64,000 nucleotides of DNA from Petralouisia muris (GTDB lineage: Bacteria; Bacillota; Clostridia; Lachnospirales; Lachnospiraceae), in NCBI RefSeq assembly GCF_004793545.1, contig NZ_SRYA01000001.1:124001-188000 (forward strand). The letters are read 5' to 3'. The position numbers and the translations under genes are program-made. Below the pieces are notes generated by a model that saw only the letters and a list, made by a program, of their open reading frames with translations, was not told the origin of the DNA and made no database searches. Of this stretch, positions 26,736 to 35,881 are shown one piece after another; the stretch's first letter is position 1, and the number at the start of each line of letters is the position of its first letter.

Positions 26736-28196
26736 TTATAATCCTTCATATTTTTCTGTAAACTCACGAAATGTCATCAATGCAGCATCCCGGTCTGACA
26801 CTATCGGATTTTTTGTTTCCCATTTCACTGCAAGCTCTTTATCATTCCAGCAAATTCCGGTATCAAATTCCTTCTGGTATTTTCCAATACATTGATATGA
26901 GACAAGCGCCTCCTCAGACAAGACTTCGAATCCATGGGCAAACCCGGCCGGTATCCACAAACTTTTATGTTCCTTATCATCCAAAACCACATCCAGGTAT
27001 TTTCCAAAGTTCTGAGAACCTTTACGAAGATCTACAACTACATCATGAATTTTTCCTCTTATGACACGCACCAGCTTAATCTGCGGCTCTTTCGTCTGAA
27101 AATGAAGTCCCCGGAGCACTCCTCTTCTGGAATACGATTCAAATTCTTCCTGAATTTCCACATCCAGCCCCCATTCGCTGAACACATCTTTTTCCAGGCT
27201 TTTTAAAAAGTACCCCCGCTCATCCTTAAGAAAAAAGGGAGTGATTATTTTTACTCCCCCCCCTAAATTTTGCACCTTAAACTCTGTCATAAGTTCCTCC
27301 ATCCACATTTTTGTCATTTTTATCCCCGTTTCAAAATCAATCTCCGGCCTGAATCCAAGGCGTTCCATCTTTCCTGTGTCAAATTCGTTATAATTTAGCA
27401 TAGCTCCCTGAAACGGCACTTTTCCAAACTGCAATTCTGATCTGCTTTCCAGGATTTCCTTCATCTGCAGAACAAAATGTTTCAGCGGAAACTGCTCTCT
27501 GTTCCCTATATAATAAGCAGAATTCTTCTCTCCCTTTTTTCCTGCCAGCGCTATTGCTTTTGCTGCATCCGAAGCATAAATAAAATCGTACATCTGCTCT
27601 CCATGCGTCAATGGTATCGGCTCATGGTTCAGCATTTTTCTTAACACCGAATTTAAAAATCTTTCTGAATACTCCCCAGCGCCATAAATATTGGAAATAA
27701 TAAGATTTATGTATTCCATATCCTGATTTACCGCTGTCGTTTTCGCCATAAAATCCGCAGCAAGCTTTGCCGTGCTGTATATGTTCCCCATCCCCGGCTT
27801 TGTCTTTCCAATTGGAATGTATGACATTGCTTCATATTCCATGATGCTGCCTGCATTCACGAATCTATGGCACCCTAATCTCTTCGCTAACGCTACACAA
27901 TCAACCGTATACTGAAGATTTTGAATCTGTAATCGGGAATCTGCTCTCTTTTGCCCGGATATGCCGCTCCATGCTAAATGAAATAAAATGTCCGCCCCTC
28001 CATCTGGAAAATCGCTCTGCTCCAATCTGCAAAACTGTTCCAAAGACGCCTCTGTAATCCTCACAATCCCATTCCATTCCGCCGGAACTTTCTTTTTGTT
28101 TTGCACAAGAATTGTTACCTCATCTTTCTGAGCCAGCAATTCATTTACCAGCCATTTCCCCACAAATCCCGTTGCCCCTGTCACTACGATTTTCAT
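26736..28196 (-). CDS. Fused NAD-dependent sugar reductase/epimerase and RmlC-type epimerase
   Basis: 486 residues in two enzymes. Residues 1-290 are an extended SDR domain (VTGATGFVGKWLV, FHLAWSG, catalytic YSTAK). Residues 305-480 are an RmlC-like cupin (ERGYFLKS, RGVLRGLHFQ with the catalytic His, IRGKIHDVVVDLRKG, FAHGF). In the Yersinia ascarylose pathway, a separate 5-epimerase (AscE) and 4-reductase (AscF) act after the 3-dehydrase; this fusion could do both, giving a CDP-3,6-dideoxy-L-hexose. That assignment is inferred from context. Its start overlaps the rfbH end by 56 bases and its stop lies inside the start region of rfbG. Confidence 0.8.
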   Translation of the reverse strand: MKIVVTGATGFVGKWLVNELLAQKDEVTILVQNKKKVPAEWNGIVRITEASLEQFCRLEQSDFPDGGADILFHLAWSGISGQKRADSRLQIQNLQYTVDCVALAKRLGCHRFVNAGSIMEYEAMSYIPIGKTKPGMGNIYSTAKLAADFMAKTTAVNQDMEYINLIISNIYGAGEYSERFLNSVLRKMLNHEPIPLTHGEQMYDFIYASDAAKAIALAGKKGEKNSAYYIGNREQFPLKHFVLQMKEILESRSELQFGKVPFQGAMLNYNEFDTGKMERLGFRPEIDFETGIKMTKMWMEELMTEFKVQNLGGGVKIITPFFLKDERGYFLKSLEKDVFSEWGLDVEIQEEFESYSRRGVLRGLHFQTKEPQIKLVRVIRGKIHDVVVDLRKGSQNFGKYLDVVLDDKEHKSLWIPAGFAHGFEVLSEEALVSYQCIGKYQKEFDTGICWNDKELAVKWETKNPIVSDRDAALMTFREFTEKYEGL

Positions 28197-29538
28197 TTTT
28201 CTTCCCCACAGCTTCTTTTATCATTTTTATCATGTAATCTGTCATTTCTTCTGTCATTCCCGGATAAACTCCCACCCAAAAAGTATCCTTCATAATTCGA
28301 TCAGTATGGATAAGCTCGCCTATCACACGATAGCCTTCCCCAGAAGCCCGCATCTGATTAAAACAGGGATGCTTCAGCAAGTTCCCGGCAAACAGCATGC
28401 GGGTCTGTATCCCATGATTTTCCAGATAATCAACCACTTGGCTGCGCTCTGTTCCTTCCCTGCATGTCAGTAAAAATCCAAACCAGCTGGGTGATGAATT
28501 CTCACAGGGTTCCGGGAGAATCAGCTGCCCCTGGCAGTCCTGCAGCCCTTCCAAAAGCCTTGCATAATTCTGCCTTCTTCTCTTCGTGAACTCCGGCATT
28601 TTATCAATCTGCCCGCAGCCAATGGCCGCCTGCAAATCTGTCGCTTTCAAATTATATCCAAAATGGGAATAGACATATTTATGGTCATAACCCAGCGGAA
28701 GCTCTCCATACTGTTTATCAAATCTATGCCCGCACAGGTTGTCCTGGCCGGCGCCGCAGGTGCAGTCTCGTCCCCAATCCCGGAAAGACCGGATACATTG
28801 ATGCAGCAGCGGCTGATTCGTATAAACCGCCCCGCCTTCTCCCATAGTCATGTGATGCGGCGGATAGAAGGAAGAAGTGCCTATATCCCCAATCGTTCCT
28901 GTATATTTTTCCTCTCCATTTATCACATATGTGGTTCCCAAAGCGTCACAGTTATCTTCTATCAGCCACAACTGATGCCGAGCACAAAATTCCTTTACCC
29001 TTTTCAAATCAAAGGGATTCCCCAGGGTATGGGCCGCCATTACAACCTTCGTCTTATCGGAAAGAGCCTCTTCTAACTGACTGACATCCAAGTTATATTG
29101 AGGAATTGTTACATCAATAAACACCGGAACCACACCGTATTGGACAGCGGGCGCAACTGTAGTGGGGAAGCCCGCCGCAACTGTAATCATCTCATCCCCC
29201 GGCAGTACCTGGCGTTCCCCCAGCAAAGGGGAAGTCAATGCCATAAAGGCAAGCAAATTTGCAGAGGAGCCTGAGTTTACCAAAGAACAATATTTTACGC
29301 CTAAATACTCTGAAAACTTTTTTTCAAACTCTCTGGTATATCTGCCGGAAGTCAGCCAAAATTCCAGAGAAGCATCTACCAGATTACACATTTCTTTCTC
29401 ATCATAGACTCTGGAAGCATAGGCAATACGATCCCCTGGAACAAATGCGTCTTTTTTCCTGTGATACACCTTATAGTATTGTGCTACCATCTGCAAAATC
29501 TCTTTTCTTGCCTGCTCTTCCGTCTTATTTTCAAACAT
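28141..29538 (-). CDS. rfbH: CDP-4-keto-6-deoxy-D-glucose-3-dehydrase (RfbH/E1)
   Basis: 465 residues; a PMP- and [2Fe-2S]-dependent dehydrase that removes the C3 hydroxyl. Two diagnostic features are visible: the PLP lysine is replaced by His in SFYPPHHMTMGEGG, and the CX1CX7C part of the iron-sulfur motif is present in DCTCGAGQDNLCGH. Both separate E1 dehydrases from ordinary aminotransferases. It needs an E3 reductase (DdhD/AscD), not found in the window. Its last 18 codons overlap the next gene. Confidence 0.92.
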   Translation of the reverse strand: MFENKTEEQARKEILQMVAQYYKVYHRKKDAFVPGDRIAYASRVYDEKEMCNLVDASLEFWLTSGRYTREFEKKFSEYLGVKYCSLVNSGSSANLLAFMALTSPLLGERQVLPGDEMITVAAGFPTTVAPAVQYGVVPVFIDVTIPQYNLDVSQLEEALSDKTKVVMAAHTLGNPFDLKRVKEFCARHQLWLIEDNCDALGTTYVINGEEKYTGTIGDIGTSSFYPPHHMTMGEGGAVYTNQPLLHQCIRSFRDWGRDCTCGAGQDNLCGHRFDKQYGELPLGYDHKYVYSHFGYNLKATDLQAAIGCGQIDKMPEFTKRRRQNYARLLEGLQDCQGQLILPEPCENSSPSWFGFLLTCREGTERSQVVDYLENHGIQTRMLFAGNLLKHPCFNQMRASGEGYRVIGELIHTDRIMKDTFWVGVYPGMTEEMTDYMIKMIKEAVGKKNENRSDRGNGICGEMAGK

Positions 29539-29550
29539 TTTGTTTCTCCT

Positions 29551-30330
29551 TTAATCCCTCCAGGATTTCCATGGAGCCTTTCCCCGCTCCCACAGCTTAT
29601 TCAGCTGATCCATCTCCCGTTTAGTGTCCATGCACTGCCAGTAGCCATCAAACATATAGGCCATAAGCTGCCCTTCTGCTGCCGCCCGTTCTAAAGGTCC
29701 TTTTTCAAACACAGTATCGTCCCCGTCAATATAATCAAAGATCTCCGGTTCCAGCACCATATAGCCGCCGTTCATCCTGGAAGCGTCATCTGCGCTTTTT
29801 TCCCGAAAAGACATAATTTCCTTTTCTTTTGTAATGTCAAGTACACCGAACCTCTGCTCCACATTTACCGCTGTCAGAGTTGCCAGCTTTCCATGTTCTC
29901 TATGAAAACGAAGCAAATCTGCAAGATTGATATCCGATACACCGTCCCCATAGGTCAGCATAAATGTTTCATTCCCGATATACTTCTGTATTCTTTTCAC
30001 CCGGCCCCCTGTCATCGTGTTCAGCCCGGTGTCCACAATCGTTACCTTCCACGGCTCTGCCACATTATCATGCACTGTGATCTTTTTTCCAGACGAAAAA
30101 TCAAAGGTAACATCACTGTTGTAAAGATAATAATCATCAAACCATTCTTTCACCACCTGCTGCTTATACCCGCAGCATATGATAAATTCATAAAATCCAT
30201 AATGGGAATACTCTTTCATAATGTGCCAGAGAATCGGTTTTCCGCCAATCTCAAGCATCGGTTTGGGCTTTAGATGGCTCTCTTCACTGATTCTGGTTCC
30301 AAATCCTCCCGCCAAAATTACTGCCTTCAT
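29551..30330 (-). CDS. rfbF: Glucose-1-phosphate cytidylyltransferase
   Basis: 259 residues; forms CDP-glucose from CTP and glucose-1-phosphate. The nucleotidyltransferase signature AGGFGTRISEESHLKPKPM begins at residue 7 and the family-specific LTYGDGVSDI lies near residue 127. ATGA overlap with the upstream glycosyltransferase gene. First step of the CDP-dideoxyhexose branch. Confidence 0.93.
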   Translation of the reverse strand: MKAVILAGGFGTRISEESHLKPKPMLEIGGKPILWHIMKEYSHYGFYEFIICCGYKQQVVKEWFDDYYLYNSDVTFDFSSGKKITVHDNVAEPWKVTIVDTGLNTMTGGRVKRIQKYIGNETFMLTYGDGVSDINLADLLRFHREHGKLATLTAVNVEQRFGVLDITKEKEIMSFREKSADDASRMNGGYMVLEPEIFDYIDGDDTVFEKGPLERAAAEGQLMAYMFDGYWQCMDTKREMDQLNKLWERGKAPWKSWRD

Positions 30331-32168
30331 GTTCCGTTCTCCACCACAAAAGTATCTGTAATATCACTTTTTTCCTGTATTCCTTTTTCTTCTTTCTTCA
30401 GGTATTTCTCCCGGATCATCATTTCCACTTCCTCTATTTCTTTTCCCTGCTCAAATTCTTTTTCTATCTGCTGATAAATCAGCTTCTTTTGCTTTTGAAC
30501 TCCCTGTGAATAGATTCGGATGATTCTTTCTGACTTCAAATACTTAAAAAACATTTTTTGCAAATCATTTTTTATTCCCACTTCATCTTCCCAGTCCAAT
30601 TCAACTGGAAATTCTTTCAAATATCTTTCATGTTCTTTGTATACAAAAAAGCACAGTTCTTCCCAGGAATACAGCTCACGAAATCTGTCGATCTGATATG
30701 CTATTTCCAATAAAGCATACGTTTTTACACTTCTTATTATGAATATCCGGACAATTTCATATTTGCTTAATCCTATTCCTTTGTAACAGAAATCCACTGC
30801 GCCATTCTGCTGGGCAATTCTGATTTCAGGAAGCATATACCGACATACGGTATTGTCTACATACTCACTGCTTGTGGCGTCCCATAAAGGCAATTTCATC
30901 CAATAAAGTTCCGCATACATTCCCACAGTCATCATCAAAGGTATATGCGGATAATATTCCAGAAAAGCATTTCCCCTCATACTTTCAATCTTTTCCATTG
31001 CATGGCATTCCTTTAATATTTTCATTTGAAAAGTAATTCCCGTTACATAAGTCCTGAACATGACCATTTCCATTACTTCTCTTCCGGCATGATAAACCGT
31101 ATCCTCAACCACTCTCCAGGAACTGAATTCAATCCCTATCCCAGCTTCCCAGAAAATTCCGCATTTCGGATTGGCCTTCAGACAAGTAAGATATTCTCCC
31201 AAATGCTCCAACAGCATCAGATCTTCATCACTGATCAAGACTGCATACTTTCCCTTCGTCAGTTCCAAGACTTTCATTATATTTGACGCAAATCCCTGAT
31301 TCGTCTCAAATTCATGATAGACAAGCCTGGAATCCTGTATTGCTTTTATCTCCTGATATCCTTCTGTATTTTCCTCTGAGCCGTTATTGGACACTATAAT
31401 TTCGATTTCACTATCATAAACGCATTGCAACAAATTCTGCACATTTTTCAGCGCAACGCTCCCTCTGTTATAGCTCGGAATGCAGACAGACAAAAATACA
31501 TTTTTTCTCTCTTTCCTGCTGTCCAGCCTTTTTTTATGAAGTTTATGAAATAATCCAAGATACGGTTCAACCTCTGCTGCTGTAATATTTTTCGGAAGAT
31601 AGAACTCTTCATATTGTTCAAACACGTCATACCACAGCTCTGTATTCTGAAAGACTGCTGCATTGGCAAGATACCGTTCACGGAAATGGGGAATTTTCAA
31701 GAAAGATGCAAATTTTCTTTCCACTTCGTTTAAGACAATATACACTGCATCCCATTTTTTCTTTTTCAATTCCGGAATCATCTCCCGGATATCCCAGATA
31801 TCTGCAAACAGAATACTGCCAAACTCTTCTTCCTCACCCTGTACCGGCGCGTCCTCCAATTCAAAATTTCCTTTAAATACGCCTTCCTCTTTATCAAAAA
31901 GATAAAAATTCTTTTCACTGACTGGAATAAAATCTATGGCGCACGCTTCAAAAGAAACCTGTGTAATCCCTTCTCTGTCCTGAATAAAACTATTCCGAAA
32001 TTTCTCCTGATTGGGCAGAATAAAACAATCGTAAATATTTGTCAGGATCTGTTCTCTCTCATATCCAAGGTTATATGCCTGTATCAAATATTTTATCGCT
32101 GTTTCATAATGTCCGTCTTCAAATAGTTCAATTCCAAATTTATAATATTTTTCTCCTTTAGACATCAA
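30327..32168 (-). CDS. Glycosyltransferase family 2 protein with N-terminal TPR-like region
   Basis: 613 residues. Residues 1-60 look like a TPR-type helical repeat (YKFGIELFEDGHYETAIKYL). A GT-A family 2 domain begins near residue 225: SVCIPSYNRGSVALKN, EIIVSNNGSEENTEG and the metal site ISDEDLM. The C-terminal 180 residues are helical and unassigned. Position between pseudaminic acid and CDP-dideoxyhexose genes suggests it adds one of these sugars to the flagellin glycan in the cytoplasm; there is no membrane segment. A start one codon downstream is equally possible. Confidence 0.8.
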   Translation of the reverse strand: MMSKGEKYYKFGIELFEDGHYETAIKYLIQAYNLGYEREQILTNIYDCFILPNQEKFRNSFIQDREGITQVSFEACAIDFIPVSEKNFYLFDKEEGVFKGNFELEDAPVQGEEEEFGSILFADIWDIREMIPELKKKKWDAVYIVLNEVERKFASFLKIPHFRERYLANAAVFQNTELWYDVFEQYEEFYLPKNITAAEVEPYLGLFHKLHKKRLDSRKERKNVFLSVCIPSYNRGSVALKNVQNLLQCVYDSEIEIIVSNNGSEENTEGYQEIKAIQDSRLVYHEFETNQGFASNIMKVLELTKGKYAVLISDEDLMLLEHLGEYLTCLKANPKCGIFWEAGIGIEFSSWRVVEDTVYHAGREVMEMVMFRTYVTGITFQMKILKECHAMEKIESMRGNAFLEYYPHIPLMMTVGMYAELYWMKLPLWDATSSEYVDNTVCRYMLPEIRIAQQNGAVDFCYKGIGLSKYEIVRIFIIRSVKTYALLEIAYQIDRFRELYSWEELCFFVYKEHERYLKEFPVELDWEDEVGIKNDLQKMFFKYLKSERIIRIYSQGVQKQKKLIYQQIEKEFEQGKEIEEVEMMIREKYLKKEEKGIQEKSDITDTFVVENGT

Positions 32169-32174
32169 CCCGCC

Positions 32175-32612
32175 TCATACCCTTTCTGTATACACTTCAT
32201 ATTCCTTTTGATAGCCTGCGCCTAAAAATGCCCGCTGAGACGCTGCATTTTCTGTTTTGACCTTCCCTTTTAAAGCTTTCACCTGAGGAAAATCTTTTTT
32301 TACCTGCTGAGGCAACATTTTAAGCATCTCCTGTCCATATCCTTTTCCCCGCTGCCCGGCGCATATGCTGTAACTGATTTCCGCTTCTTCGCCGGATACT
32401 GCAATGCGCGCCTGCCCAACCGGCGCTCCATCCCGGATATAAATGTACTCCCTTCTGTCTTCATCCTGTAAAAGCTTCTGATACCATAGCCTGTGTTCCT
32501 CATAAACAATTTCTTCCATAGAAAAAGAATTTTTCCTGACGCTTGAATCATTGGCCCACTCAAATAGCAAATCTGCATCTTCCCAGACTGCCGCTCTCAG
32601 ATATGCATTCAT
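32175..32612 (-). CDS. pseH: UDP-4-amino-sugar N-acetyltransferase (PseH, GNAT family)
   Basis: 145 residues, GNAT fold. N-terminal YLRAAVWEDADLLFEWAND and the acetyl-CoA loop GQRGKGYGQEML near residue 88 fit PseH, which acetylates the 4-amino group made by PseC. ATGA overlap with the cytidylyltransferase gene upstream supports joint function. Confidence 0.85.
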   Translation of the reverse strand: MNAYLRAAVWEDADLLFEWANDSSVRKNSFSMEEIVYEEHRLWYQKLLQDEDRREYIYIRDGAPVGQARIAVSGEEAEISYSICAGQRGKGYGQEMLKMLPQQVKKDFPQVKALKGKVKTENAASQRAFLGAGYQKEYEVYTERV

Positions 32613-33316
32613 TTTGCCACACCACTTTTTTCCAGCATCCGCTGATATTTTATTTCTGCAATTGCCCAGTCCTCCAGGGTATCTATATCCTGAACTTCAC
32701 ATTCCGGCACAAGGAATCCTCTGGTATTCCCTGTCACAAGCGTCTTCTCCCGCAGCAGAATCTCCGGCTTAAAACAATAAAACTGCCCGCTGTCATGGTA
32801 CATGGTCTCAATATCCTGAGAACGTTTTGCTGCATATTCAGGATGATGATAAATTAATCTGCCGTCTCTTAGGTACATTCCCCGCATCGGCGGAAAAGAA
32901 AACGCAGTAACCGGAATCACCGCATCCGTCCTCTCTTCGTCCAAAAGATTCATTGCCTCTTTCAGCTTTTCCGCAGTAATAAATGGGGCGGTGGGATATA
33001 TGCAGCAGGCCCGCTGGAAAACTCTCTTTCTCTTTTGATATTCTGTCAATACCTCTGCCAGCGCCTCCGCAGTTGTGGCATAATCACCGGAAGCATGTTC
33101 ACTTCGCAAAAACGGAACCTTTGCGCCGTTTTTTACCGCAATCCCTGCAATTTCCTCATCTTCTGTGGATACCATAACCTCCTGAAACACTCCGGAATTA
33201 ATGGCAGCTTCAATGGAGTATTCTATCATGGGCCTGCCGCAGAAGTTCCGTATATTTTTCTTTGGAATCCGTTTGCTGCCGCCTCTGGCAGTAATAATTG
33301 CAATTGCTGATTTTTT
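32609..33316 (-). CDS. pseF: Pseudaminic acid cytidylyltransferase (PseF) without a recognisable start codon
   Basis: Activates pseudaminic acid as CMP-Pse. Homology extends well upstream of the first ATG (33229): the frame encodes KKSAIAIITARGGSKRIPKK, the conserved CTP-binding N terminus of the CMP-sialate synthetase family, directly after a GGAGG. No ATG, GTG, TTG or CTG occurs in frame at the expected position, and the hisF-like stop TAA sits there in another frame next to a run of seven A. The coordinate given is the first conserved Lys codon, so the exact start is unknown. Initiation at a rare codon (ACG, ATT, ATA), a frameshift, or inactivation are possible. Confidence 0.75.
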   Translation of the reverse strand, partial: KKSAIAIITARGGSKRIPKKNIRNFCGRPMIEYSIEAAINSGVFQEVMVSTEDEEIAGIAVKNGAKVPFLRSEHASGDYATTAEALAEVLTEYQKRKRVFQRACCIYPTAPFITAEKLKEAMNLLDEERTDAVIPVTAFSFPPMRGMYLRDGRLIYHHPEYAAKRSQDIETMYHDSGQFYCFKPEILLREKTLVTGNTRGFLVPECEVQDIDTLEDWAIAEIKYQRMLEKSGVAK

Positions 33317-34074
33317 TAAATCCTCCGTACCGGTATCCCCCTTTCTCCCAGATATTCCTTCGCCTCTTTCGGCGTCTGCTCTGTAAAATGAAAAATACTC
33401 GCCGCCGCAACCGCCGACGCCGCCCCTTCTTTGACCGCCTGATACATATGCTCATAATTGCCGGCTCCGCCGGAAGCAATCACCGGTATACTCACAACAT
33501 CTGTCACCATTTTAATCATTTCAATATCATAGCCCTGCATGGTCCCATCCAGAGAAACAGAAGTAAGCAATATTTCACCGGCTCCCGCTTTTTCCACAAT
33601 CCTGGCCCAATCCTTTAACTGACGCCCTGTATTTTTCTGTCCATTATGGGAAAAACAGTAATAAACATGATCCACCTTCCGGCAGTCAATGCTTGCCACT
33701 ATGCATTGACTGCCAAACATGTTGGCTCCCTGTGCCAGCAGTCCGGGATTTTCATAAGCGGCGCTGTTCACCGATACCTTGTCTGCCCCGGCCCTTAATA
33801 ACTGTTTGATTTGCCCGATATTCCCAACCCCGCCGCCAACGCAGAAGGGCACAAAACATTCCCTGGAAAAGTCACGGATGGATTCATAATCAGGATCCCT
33901 CCCCTCTTTGGTGGCCTCCAAATCCATTAAAATTAATTCATCCACTTCCCGCATGTTATATACTTTTATGGCCGGCAAAACCGTATCCACACGTCTCCAG
34001 GCGTCAAAGCCGACGCCTTTTACCAAACCAACCGACTTGTACAGCAAGGTCGGAATCACACGAACCTTTAACAT
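33316..34074 (-). CDS. HisF-like subunit of a sugar amidotransferase (WbuZ type)
   Basis: 252-residue TIM barrel homologous to imidazole glycerol phosphate synthase cyclase. The catalytic Asp of the HisF N-terminal motif (CLDV) is replaced in RVIPTLLYKSVG, while the later Asp in VASIDCRK remains; this pattern and the absence of other his genes argue against histidine synthesis. With the HisH-like glutaminase and the WbuX-type enzyme upstream it should deliver ammonia for conversion of an acetamido group to acetamidino on a nonulosonic acid. Confidence 0.83.
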   Translation of the reverse strand: MLKVRVIPTLLYKSVGLVKGVGFDAWRRVDTVLPAIKVYNMREVDELILMDLEATKEGRDPDYESIRDFSRECFVPFCVGGGVGNIGQIKQLLRAGADKVSVNSAAYENPGLLAQGANMFGSQCIVASIDCRKVDHVYYCFSHNGQKNTGRQLKDWARIVEKAGAGEILLTSVSLDGTMQGYDIEMIKMVTDVVSIPVIASGGAGNYEHMYQAVKEGAASAVAAASIFHFTEQTPKEAKEYLGERGIPVRRI

Positions 34075-34091
34075 GAGTTCTCCCTTCTAGG

Positions 34092-34703
34092 CTACATTTT
34101 CAGAAAATTTCGAATGACCTGAAAGCCTGCTTTCTGGCTTTTTTCCGGATGGAACTGCGTACCGGCAATACATCCCTTTCCCACTGCGGACGTAAATCCG
34201 CCGCAGTAAGGAGTGCAGCACAGCACATGTTCCGGTTCTTTTGCCTGAAAATGATAGCTATGGACGAAATAAAAATTTGTTCCTTCCTTAATCCCTTCAA
34301 ATAACGGTACCTCTTTCTTTTTTTCTATTTCATTCCATCCAACATGCGGAATCCGCTCCCCCTCCTTCGGTTCGAACAGGACTATTTCACCAGGAATATA
34401 TCCCAATCCCCTGCACTCCTGCCCTTCGTATCCTTTCTCAGCCAAAAGCTGCATTCCTAAACAAATCCCCAGAACCGGAGTCTGTTTTTGCAGCACCGCG
34501 CGATCCAGTTCCTCGATCCAGCCCCCTTTTGCCAGATTCTCCATTGCATCTGGAAAGGCCCCTACGCCTGGCAGCACAATATGCTCTGCATTCCGCAATT
34601 CCATCGGATTGTCAATAATCCCGGCTTTTGCGCCGCATTTTGCAAATGCTCTCTGCACGGACAGCAGATTGCCCATGCCATAATCAATAATCACTGTTTC
34701 CAT
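34092..34703 (-). CDS. HisH-like glutamine amidotransferase subunit (WbuY type)
   Basis: 203 residues, class I glutaminase. Catalytic triad visible: Cys in GICLGMQLL near residue 80 and His/Glu in GTQFHPEKS near 182. Start at 34703 (METVIIDYGMGN) matches the family; it overlaps the upstream amidotransferase gene by 20 bases. Functions with the HisF-like protein to supply ammonia. Confidence 0.85.
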   Translation of the reverse strand: METVIIDYGMGNLLSVQRAFAKCGAKAGIIDNPMELRNAEHIVLPGVGAFPDAMENLAKGGWIEELDRAVLQKQTPVLGICLGMQLLAEKGYEGQECRGLGYIPGEIVLFEPKEGERIPHVGWNEIEKKKEVPLFEGIKEGTNFYFVHSYHFQAKEPEHVLCCTPYCGGFTSAVGKGCIAGTQFHPEKSQKAGFQVIRNFLKM

Positions 34704-35868
34704 GCTTCGTTTCTTCCTGTGGATTATCATCGTTGGTTTTGGTCAGGTTTCCATGCTTATCCTTAATCAGATTTCCGTTTTTATCTGTCAGAAACAATTT
34801 CTTGTTTGTAAATTCATCACAGATATCAATAAATTCTTCTACCGTAATGTCTAAAGGCGCCAGAATATCCTCCAGGGGTTTGTCCAGATAAGTCCATCGA
34901 AACAGTCCATCCCGCTCTTTGACTATTTCCATCGCCTGCTCTCTTGTCATTCTGCCTCTGCGGATATGCATGGAGGCCTGATCTGAGGCCCGCCCAAAGC
35001 CAAATTTCAAATATTTAAAATACTCATGGATTCCGGCCTGATAATTGTCCAGGTTCTCATAATCGTCCGTATGGCCTTCCACTGCTTTTCCCCAGCTTTT
35101 AAAACCATGGGCTTTGGAAACCAGAACATTATGCAGCCCTTCCCATGGAATATAATATCCAAGGAAAATCCCTGTCACGCCTACTCGTTTTAACTCTTCA
35201 TCACTGGGATAAGTAAAGGGGATCAAATCTTTTTTCGTAATTCCTTCCTGCCCGATTAAATCATTGACCCGCAGTCCCAGCATTCCTCCGAATTCTTCCA
35301 GCCATCTTCTGTCCAGCACATTATTCTCTACAGCCGCTGCAGGGCCTCCGTATTCATTCTGGGAATTCTCGCCCCAGATAATCAAAGGAATGTTAAAATT
35401 TACCGCCATCCGAACCGGAACCGTAAAAATGCTCACATGCTCCGGCCAGGAAATGTCTCCCACTTCCATCAATCCAATTCGGTTCAGCTTCCCCCGAACC
35501 ACACGGTTTGTAGTCACTTCTATGTAGTCCACGCCCATATTCTTGATATTTTCAATATTTTCCCGCCCTATGGGCGTTAAATCACAGGTAGTGGCTGTTA
35601 CACAGAGGGGATTCATTCCCATCTGCAACATGGTTATTACCTGATAGGTACTGTCTTTTCCGCCGCTGACCGGTATAATGCAGTCCCAGTTTGCCCCGTC
35701 CTTGGAACGGTAACGTTCCAGTATTTTTGCCAATTCTTTTTTTCTTTCCGCCCAATTTACCTGCTTCCTGTTCTCATAATTGCGGCATGCATTGCAAATG
35801 CCTTCTTCATCAAAAGACAAATGAGGCTTTGTACTTGGCAGGCAGCATCTTTTACAATATTGAATCAT
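34684..35868 (-). CDS. N-acetyl sugar amidotransferase (WbpG/PseA/WbuX family)
   Basis: About 394 residues with a PP-loop ATP pyrophosphatase core, IPVSGGKDSTYQ near residue 72, after a Cys-rich N terminus (CKRCCLPSTKP, CNACRNYE). Members convert an N-acetyl group into an acetamidino group on pseudaminic or legionaminic acid derivatives or on mannuronic acids. ATG at 35868 has GAGAGG eight bases upstream; an ATG seven codons earlier overlaps the pseB stop but lacks a ribosome site. The C-terminal tail contains a short near-repeat (DKNGNLIKDKHGNLTK). Confidence 0.85.
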   Translation of the reverse strand: MIQYCKRCCLPSTKPHLSFDEEGICNACRNYENRKQVNWAERKKELAKILERYRSKDGANWDCIIPVSGGKDSTYQVITMLQMGMNPLCVTATTCDLTPIGRENIENIKNMGVDYIEVTTNRVVRGKLNRIGLMEVGDISWPEHVSIFTVPVRMAVNFNIPLIIWGENSQNEYGGPAAAVENNVLDRRWLEEFGGMLGLRVNDLIGQEGITKKDLIPFTYPSDEELKRVGVTGIFLGYYIPWEGLHNVLVSKAHGFKSWGKAVEGHTDDYENLDNYQAGIHEYFKYLKFGFGRASDQASMHIRRGRMTREQAMEIVKERDGLFRWTYLDKPLEDILAPLDITVEEFIDICDEFTNKKLFLTDKNGNLIKDKHGNLTKTNDDNPQEETKHGNSDY

Positions 35869-35881
35869 CTCTTTTTCCTCT

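Noticed and set aside
33316-34703. hisF and hisH as histidine biosynthesis genes
   Set aside because: No other his genes are nearby, the HisF N-terminal Asp is missing and the pair follows a WbuX-type amidotransferase in a sugar operon.
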